NCBI GenBank assembly: GCA_938050265.1
Contig: CALLJT010000046.1
Span: 1-25,608, forward strand
Length of the DNA stretch: 25,608 bases
Origin: Candidatus Saccharimonadia bacterium
GTDB lineage: Bacteria > Patescibacteriota > Saccharimonadia > Saccharimonadales > SZUA-47
Direction of reading: 5' to 3'
How positions within the stretch are numbered: the first letter of the stretch is position 1; the number at the start of each line of letters is the position of its first letter. Made by a program: the position numbers and the translations under genes. The notes under the pieces are model-generated. The model was not told the origin of the DNA and searched no databases. It saw only the letters and a program-made list of their open reading frames with translations. Shown here piece by piece: positions 21,437 through 25,608 of this stretch.

Positions 21437-22153
21437 CTACAGATCGATAGCGCTGTTTGTGAAATCGTTGTTGCGATCAGCAGAACGCTTGAACAGCAGG
21501 GGAATAACAAGCACAGCACCTGCGATAAAACCGCCTACATGAGCCCAGAACGCGACACCGCCCTGACTTGCGCCGCCGTCAACAGTGAGCATTTCACCGA
21601 AACCGCTAAACAGCTGCAGGCCAAACCATAGACCAAGCACCACCCATGCCGGCATCACCATGCGCCGCATAATAATAAACAAAATTACCATCACGTCGAC
21701 TTTCGCCTTCGGATACAGCACGATATAGCCACCCATGACACCGGCTACCGCGCCTGATGCTCCGAGGTTGAATATACTGAGTTCGGCATCAGATGTAAGG
21801 CTGATTTGAAGGGCGCTCGCAGCCAACCCAGCCGCAAGATAGTAGAGCAGGTAGCGAACGTGCCCGAGCCTCGATTCAAGATTGTCGCCAAACACGTACA
21901 AAAACAACATGTTGCCAATCAGGTGCATCCAACCTCCGTGCAGAAACATGCTTGTCAGCAAGGTGTGGCGATCTTCGCCCGCCAGTATTTCGTCCGGGCG
22001 AAGCGCCCACTGCTCATAAAACGCCTCAATACTCTCGATACTGCCATTCGCAACAAAAAACGTATACAGAAAAACCGCGACATTGATCGCAATCAGCCCA
22101 TAGGTCACGACAGGTAGGCGACTACTCGGGTTGTGGTCTCGTATCGGAAACAT
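21437..22153 (-). CDS. Rhomboid-family intramembrane serine protease
   Basis: 238 aa with six or seven TM helices. HGGWMHLIGNML supplies His72, His77 and Asn81; GASG holds the catalytic Ser133; AHVGG holds the catalytic His205. This is the full rhomboid set (GxSG/H dyad). Rhomboids cut single-pass proteins inside the membrane; candidates in this window are the single-pass proteins at 1866, 3521, 9176 and 13099. The start is ATG at MFPIRDHN; a GTG two codons upstream is also possible. TACTAT lies eight bases before the ATG. It converges with the His-rich gene across six bases. Confidence 0.92.
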   Translation of the reverse strand: MFPIRDHNPSSRLPVVTYGLIAINVAVFLYTFFVANGSIESIEAFYEQWALRPDEILAGEDRHTLLTSMFLHGGWMHLIGNMLFLYVFGDNLESRLGHVRYLLYYLAAGLAASALQISLTSDAELSIFNLGASGAVAGVMGGYIVLYPKAKVDVMVILFIIMRRMVMPAWVVLGLWFGLQLFSGFGEMLTVDGGASQGGVAFWAHVGGFIAGAVLVIPLLFKRSADRNNDFTNSAIDL

Positions 22154-22161
22154 ATGCACTC

Positions 22162-22167
22162 ATAGTA
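22162..22167 (-). promoter_or_regulatory. -10 hexamer TACTAT of the rhomboid gene
   Basis: TACTAT on the minus strand, eight bases before the ATG; GATACT overlaps it. Either gives a leaderless or near-leaderless message. Confidence 0.35.
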
Positions 22168-22252
22168 TCGGACGTGGCCCACCCCACCAAAACAATCACC
22201 ACAGAGTGCCGAGCTAAAGATAGAAAAATTGGTATTAATTCAATATTAGTTG

Positions 22253-22258
22253 TATAAT
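22253..22258 (+). promoter_or_regulatory. -10 hexamer TATAAT of the gene at 22285
   Basis: A consensus TATAAT. The TTG at 22264 is five bases downstream and would give a leaderless start; ATG 22285 would have a 20-base leader without a ribosome site. Confidence 0.5.
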
Positions 22259-22284
22259 ATATATTGTATGTTGGACTATACCAT

Positions 22285-24021
22285 ATGAACCGTACTGAAC
22301 AACCCACCGACCCCCTAGATACTTCACGCCATCTCGTCGGAGACTCAATCACGCAGAGCATTCACGTAGCAAGGGCACGTATCACGAACCCGAGTGACAC
22401 CGACACTCCACCTCGCTACGCAGAAACGCCCTTCACCACATATACCGACGATAGCGATGCAAGTGCGGAAATTCTGCATGTAGGCGGTCGAAGCTCTAGA
22501 CCAGATCACTTTCGATCTATGTGGCGAAACATAATGAACGCTCAGGCTCTTGGGCTCACACTAGAGTTGGATCCTTCGCGGAACAACGAGCCAGCCCCTC
22601 CAGAAATACTTGAACAAGTAGAAGACATGGGCAACCCAGTAGTGATCTCCGTGAAGGCCCTGTACGAAGCTGCCCAACGGGTGACACTGCCCGGTGATGA
22701 CACAGGGAAGGAACAGGCCAATGAGACCGACAACCAGGAGGAGCCGTATATTGCCGCAAAAAGTCCTGGCCCACTTTATAGTAAATTAGAAGGATACGCG
22801 AATACCCTCGCAGACGGCTCTTCAAACGACCGAATCCTTCGCGTTATGACACTGGGTAGGCCCTTTCAAGGCTATGTTGCCGTCACAAGAACACCGCTCA
22901 CAGAACATATAGGCCACCCAGACACAGAAAACACCAGTGGCGAACCTAGTAGCCCCTACATGGAACAACTGACCGGAGCTTTACTCGCTGCACGCACTCA
23001 TAAGACAAAAACAGAAACCGCGCGTAGGCTCACTAGAGAGAATAAGGTCCTACGTAACGCACTCAAAGATCACCCTGAAGTCTACAATGCAGCCATAGAG
23101 CACGAACAGGCAGCAGCAATGACGATTAACGCCGGCACAAGAACGTATGAACTAGGGTTCGAAAACAGCACGAGCAAGCCACACCTTGTCGTGCGTGCCG
23201 TTGCGCAGGCAATCGATATCCTATCGATAATCAAGAAAAAACAAGAGGCAGAAAACCCCGATAACGAGGCTACGATTGCAAGAGACAGGCTAAGAGAACT
23301 TATCGGCTTCTTTGCAGAAACCGCCTACACAACGCCTGACGCAGAGCGTCTCGTAAAAGGCGCACCGCAAGACATCGCTGAGCAGGCTATCCAGTTACTC
23401 GAATTTATCCAAGTCGGCATCGCTGGCGACCGTACAGATCAACACGACATGCTAGACTCGAATCCCGATGAAATTGATGCAGAATCAATCATGACAGTTG
23501 ACGGCGACATGATAACCGTACGCCCAGCACTAGACGCACTGGATATCACAAGACACACTGAACGGACACGCCTGGTAGCTACCACTGAATCAATCTCTCC
23601 TAAAGATGCCTACATTCAGCCGTTTGATGACGACAGCGACACAGCACGCAACCGAGACTTAGACAGAGAGCCTCATGAGCTTACGGACGCGGAAATCCTT
23701 TCGATACAATCCTTCCTGAACGAAGAGCATCATAGCAATACTGAACAGACCGTAATTAATGCACTTACAGCTGCCGCAAGCACTCGGCACGCGGGCAGAT
23801 ACCTTGAACTCACCAGGGAGAGATTGAACAGGAAAAAAGTGCTTGAACTTGCACGCTGGTCCATGTCTTCAGCCAGCCTCGCTGAAGCTATAAAGGGCCG
23901 AGTAATGTGGGGTGGGCTCAAACACTTACCTAACCGCCACATACAGTACGTCGCCGGGCAACGATCAGACGATAATTCACATGGTGATACTGGACCGCTG
24001 TTCACACTCTATAGACGATAA
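22285..24021 (+). CDS. Large soluble protein of unknown function
   Basis: 578 aa from MNRTEQPTDP, or 585 aa if the in-frame TTG at 22264 is used. I recognise no family. It is hydrophilic and acidic with no TM helix or signal peptide, so cytoplasmic. Two predicted helical parts are visible: about 230-400 (AARTHKTKTETARRLTRENKVLRNALKDH, then AQAIDILSIIKKKQEAEN) and about 470-560 (LTDAEILSIQSFLNEEH, NRKKVLELARW). The N-terminal 90 residues look disordered. A strong TATAAT precedes it. It stands alone between the rhomboid gene (divergent) and the DUF21/CBS gene (convergent). Confidence 0.65.
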   Translation: MNRTEQPTDPLDTSRHLVGDSITQSIHVARARITNPSDTDTPPRYAETPFTTYTDDSDASAEILHVGGRSSRPDHFRSMWRNIMNAQALGLTLELDPSRNNEPAPPEILEQVEDMGNPVVISVKALYEAAQRVTLPGDDTGKEQANETDNQEEPYIAAKSPGPLYSKLEGYANTLADGSSNDRILRVMTLGRPFQGYVAVTRTPLTEHIGHPDTENTSGEPSSPYMEQLTGALLAARTHKTKTETARRLTRENKVLRNALKDHPEVYNAAIEHEQAAAMTINAGTRTYELGFENSTSKPHLVVRAVAQAIDILSIIKKKQEAENPDNEATIARDRLRELIGFFAETAYTTPDAERLVKGAPQDIAEQAIQLLEFIQVGIAGDRTDQHDMLDSNPDEIDAESIMTVDGDMITVRPALDALDITRHTERTRLVATTESISPKDAYIQPFDDDSDTARNRDLDREPHELTDAEILSIQSFLNEEHHSNTEQTVINALTAAASTRHAGRYLELTRERLNRKKVLELARWSMSSASLAEAIKGRVMWGGLKHLPNRHIQYVAGQRSDDNSHGDTGPLFTLYRR

Positions 24022-24060
24022 CGATGAAAGCTACCCACGACACGACCGCTCGTTGCGGGG

Positions 24061-25023
24061 TCAGTCTGTTTCGTCTTGGATTTCGTGGCCGATTATTTCT
24101 TCTAGTAGGTCTTCGATCGTCACGATGCCGACGAGCTTGCCACGCTGCTCGACGGCCATTATGTGAGTTTTAGCAGATGTAAACGTACGAAACATAGTAT
24201 CCAGCGCTGTCTGTGCGCCGACAGATTGCATCGGTCGGGTTTTGACATCGTCAAGCGCGTACGAATGCCCGTCGAAATCAACGTCGATGAGGTCTTTGAG
24301 CAATATGAACCGCTCCGTACGGGTTTTGCGGCTGTTCATAATCGGTATCCGAGAAAATCCTGAGCGGCGGAGCGCGGTGACTTTGCGTTCGCTGAGTTTC
24401 TGGCTCGTTGTTAATACGACCGCCTGTTTGATTGGTGTCATTATCTGGCTGACGCGCTTTTCGCTGAGCAAAAGTGCGTTCTGTACGATTTCAACCTCGT
24501 CGTCGTCGAGCTCGCTCCGGCGCTCGTCATGATGGTCAGCGATAATCATGCCCAGCTCACGACGCGTATGCAGTGACTCTGCGCCCTCACCAACCATACG
24601 ATCAAGAAGCCACTGCAGCGGTTTCGACAATGGATACGAAACGTAGGTTATGAACTTCAGAAACGGCGAGAAAAACGCTACGGCCGCAAGCGCATGCTTC
24701 ACGGCAAATGCCTGCGGCAAAATCTCACCGAACACCACGATTAGTAGCGTACTTACCAGTCCGGCAATGATCCCATTCAAAAACCCAGACAACACCAGCG
24801 ATGTCGCAGATATAACAGCTACGTTAGTCAGTAGGATTGCGGCGAGGCTCAAGTGTGTGTTTTTGCGGATTGCCAGCGCGGCTCGTGCGTGTTTATCGCC
24901 GGACTGAGCTTTATGACGCAGCTCACGCACATCGAGCGACATGAGCGCTACATTGAGCCCAGAGCACACCGCGGACACGACGATCAGTACAAACGATAAA
25001 AATACTGTTCCGTATAGTTCCAT
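24061..25023 (-). CDS. DUF21/CBS-domain (CNNM/CorC-like) membrane protein
   Basis: 320 aa from MELYGTVFLSF. The DUF21 (CNNM) part (about 1-175) has four hydrophobic segments and the block VVFGEILPQAFAVKH, typical of the family. A pair of CBS domains follows (about 195-318): MTPIKQAVVL, RIPIMNSRKT, HIMAVEQRGKLVGIVTIEDLLEEIIG. The CorC/HlyC transporter-associated domain is absent, as the protein ends just after the second CBS. Relatives are linked to magnesium or cobalt efflux; CBS pairs often bind adenine nucleotides. TATACT is nine bases before the chosen ATG; an ATG 15 codons upstream lies beyond the promoter and is less likely. Confidence 0.88.
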   Translation of the reverse strand: MELYGTVFLSFVLIVVSAVCSGLNVALMSLDVRELRHKAQSGDKHARAALAIRKNTHLSLAAILLTNVAVISATSLVLSGFLNGIIAGLVSTLLIVVFGEILPQAFAVKHALAAVAFFSPFLKFITYVSYPLSKPLQWLLDRMVGEGAESLHTRRELGMIIADHHDERRSELDDDEVEIVQNALLLSEKRVSQIMTPIKQAVVLTTSQKLSERKVTALRRSGFSRIPIMNSRKTRTERFILLKDLIDVDFDGHSYALDDVKTRPMQSVGAQTALDTMFRTFTSAKTHIMAVEQRGKLVGIVTIEDLLEEIIGHEIQDETD

Positions 25024-25032
25024 AGTAGCAAC

Positions 25033-25038
25033 AGTATA
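25033..25038 (-). promoter_or_regulatory. -10 hexamer TATACT of the DUF21/CBS gene, on a self-complementary core
   Basis: TATACT on the minus strand, nine bases before the ATG. The core GTATAC is self-complementary, so plus-strand TATACA (25035-25040) could serve the kinase gene, giving overlapping back-to-back promoters. Confidence 0.4.
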
Positions 25039-25053
25039 CAGCACGCCTGTTGT

Positions 25054-25608
25054 ATGGATAAAATCCAACGAAAAGTACGAAAATCCTATATACTTCTAAG
25101 CGTAGTGGGATTATTTAGTAGAAACAAGAGTGGTGCGGGCTCGAAAAAAAAGTCCAAAAACCCAATATTCGACGACACACAAAAGGCAGACATCCTCATC
25201 AACAGTATCGATGATGGTGTTGTGCTTGTTGGTGCTGACAACATTATAGAAACAATCAACCCGGGCGCTCAGCGTATACTCGGCTGGTCACCACAGGAGA
25301 CAACTGGACTCGACTATCGATCCGTCGTCAAATTTGCCGACGACAAAGGCCAGGCACTCGCAGACGAACACAACCCTATATTCATGTCCCTGCAATCACA
25401 CGCGCCGGCACGCAACGCCAACGCCATCGCTGTCACGAAAGACAACAAAGGCCTCCCCGTCGACATCAGCGTATCGCCGGTACTCGCGTCAGACGGTAAT
25501 TCTCGCGGAGCAGTCGCAATTCTGCGTGACGTCGAAGAACAGCGCAAACAAGAAAAACAACGAGCAGATTTCATCAGTACTGCGAGCCACGAAATGCGTA
25601 CACCGGTC
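25054..25608 (+). CDS. PAS-domain sensor histidine kinase, N-terminal part
   Basis: Open to the window end (185 codons), so the catalytic ATPase domain is missing. From ATG 25054 there is a basic tip and a short hydrophobic run (SYILLSVVGLF), too short for a sure TM helix. A GTG at 25105 (giving VGLFSRNKSG) is an alternative start, ten bases after a TATACT. Residues about 45-165 form a PAS domain: ILINSIDDGVVLVGADN, INPGAQRILGWSPQE, ISVSPVLASDGNSRGAVAILRDV. The H-box STASHEMRTPV at the very end holds the phosphorylated His. It senses an unknown signal, probably in the cytoplasm, and a response regulator may lie beyond the window. Confidence 0.85.
   Translation, partial: MDKIQRKVRKSYILLSVVGLFSRNKSGAGSKKKSKNPIFDDTQKADILINSIDDGVVLVGADNIIETINPGAQRILGWSPQETTGLDYRSVVKFADDKGQALADEHNPIFMSLQSHAPARNANAIAVTKDNKGLPVDISVSPVLASDGNSRGAVAILRDVEEQRKQEKQRADFISTASHEMRTPV

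Overview
The window reads like chromosomal DNA of a small-genome bacterium of the Patescibacteria/CPR, most probably Candidatus Saccharibacteria (TM7) or a close relative. This is an inference from gene content and style. It carries a DUF3048 lipoprotein-like gene, a Lys/Ala-rich single-pass protein with a DUF4367-like outer domain, a PEGA/propeller protein, GluRS beside tRNA-Glu, and dense packing of large unknown proteins. TGA is a real stop (fur, an ABC permease and the DUF21/CBS gene all end on it), so the Gracilibacteria-type code does not apply. No phage, IS element or CRISPR array is visible.

Layout. 1-1859: end of a polyprenyl-phosphate glycosyltransferase overlapping a GT-C membrane glycosyltransferase. 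1866-3353 (-): membrane-anchored PEGA/beta-propeller protein. 3521-4606 (+): histone-H1-like tail, one TM segment and a DUF4367-like domain. 4607-4987: hairpins plus a broken or tiny ORF pair. 4988-5899 (-): NADAR protein and a coiled-coil protein. 5941-6059: a 119-bp inverted-repeat element touching the rarA stop. 6060-8971 (-): rarA and gltX. 9176-10378 (+): DUF3048 protein. 10379-11120: promoter, a run of hairpins with pieces of tRNA-Glu sequence, tRNA-Glu(CTC), its terminator and more hairpins. 11121-12155 (+): P1-family peptidase. 12225-12929 (-): alpha/beta hydrolase. 13099-13707 (-): Cys-rich exported protein. 13783-16333 (-): three-gene ABC-2 exporter. 16346-19428 (-): znuA-znuC-znuB and a Fur/Zur regulator. 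19649-21430 (+): unknown membrane protein with a His-rich stretch and a LysM-like tail. 21437-22153 (-): rhomboid protease. 22285-24021 (+): large unknown soluble protein. 24061-25023 (-): DUF21/CBS protein. 25054-25608 (+): PAS histidine kinase cut by the window end.

How the parts work together. The clearest system is zinc homeostasis. Three related ~18-bp boxes (ATTGC-N9-GCAAT type) lie in front of fur and in the znuA/19649 divergent spacer, so the Fur protein is probably a Zur controlling its own gene, the ZnuABC importer and a new His-rich surface protein. A second recurring signal concerns gene starts: seven genes have a TATAAT-like -10 hexamer exactly 6-7 nt before their ATG, and a few more sit at 8-9 nt, which predicts leaderless transcripts; others (3521, znuA, the hydrolase) have Shine-Dalgarno sites. 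The most puzzling stretch is 10430-10750, a probable undescribed structured RNA just upstream of tRNA-Glu that holds collinear fragments of that tRNA.
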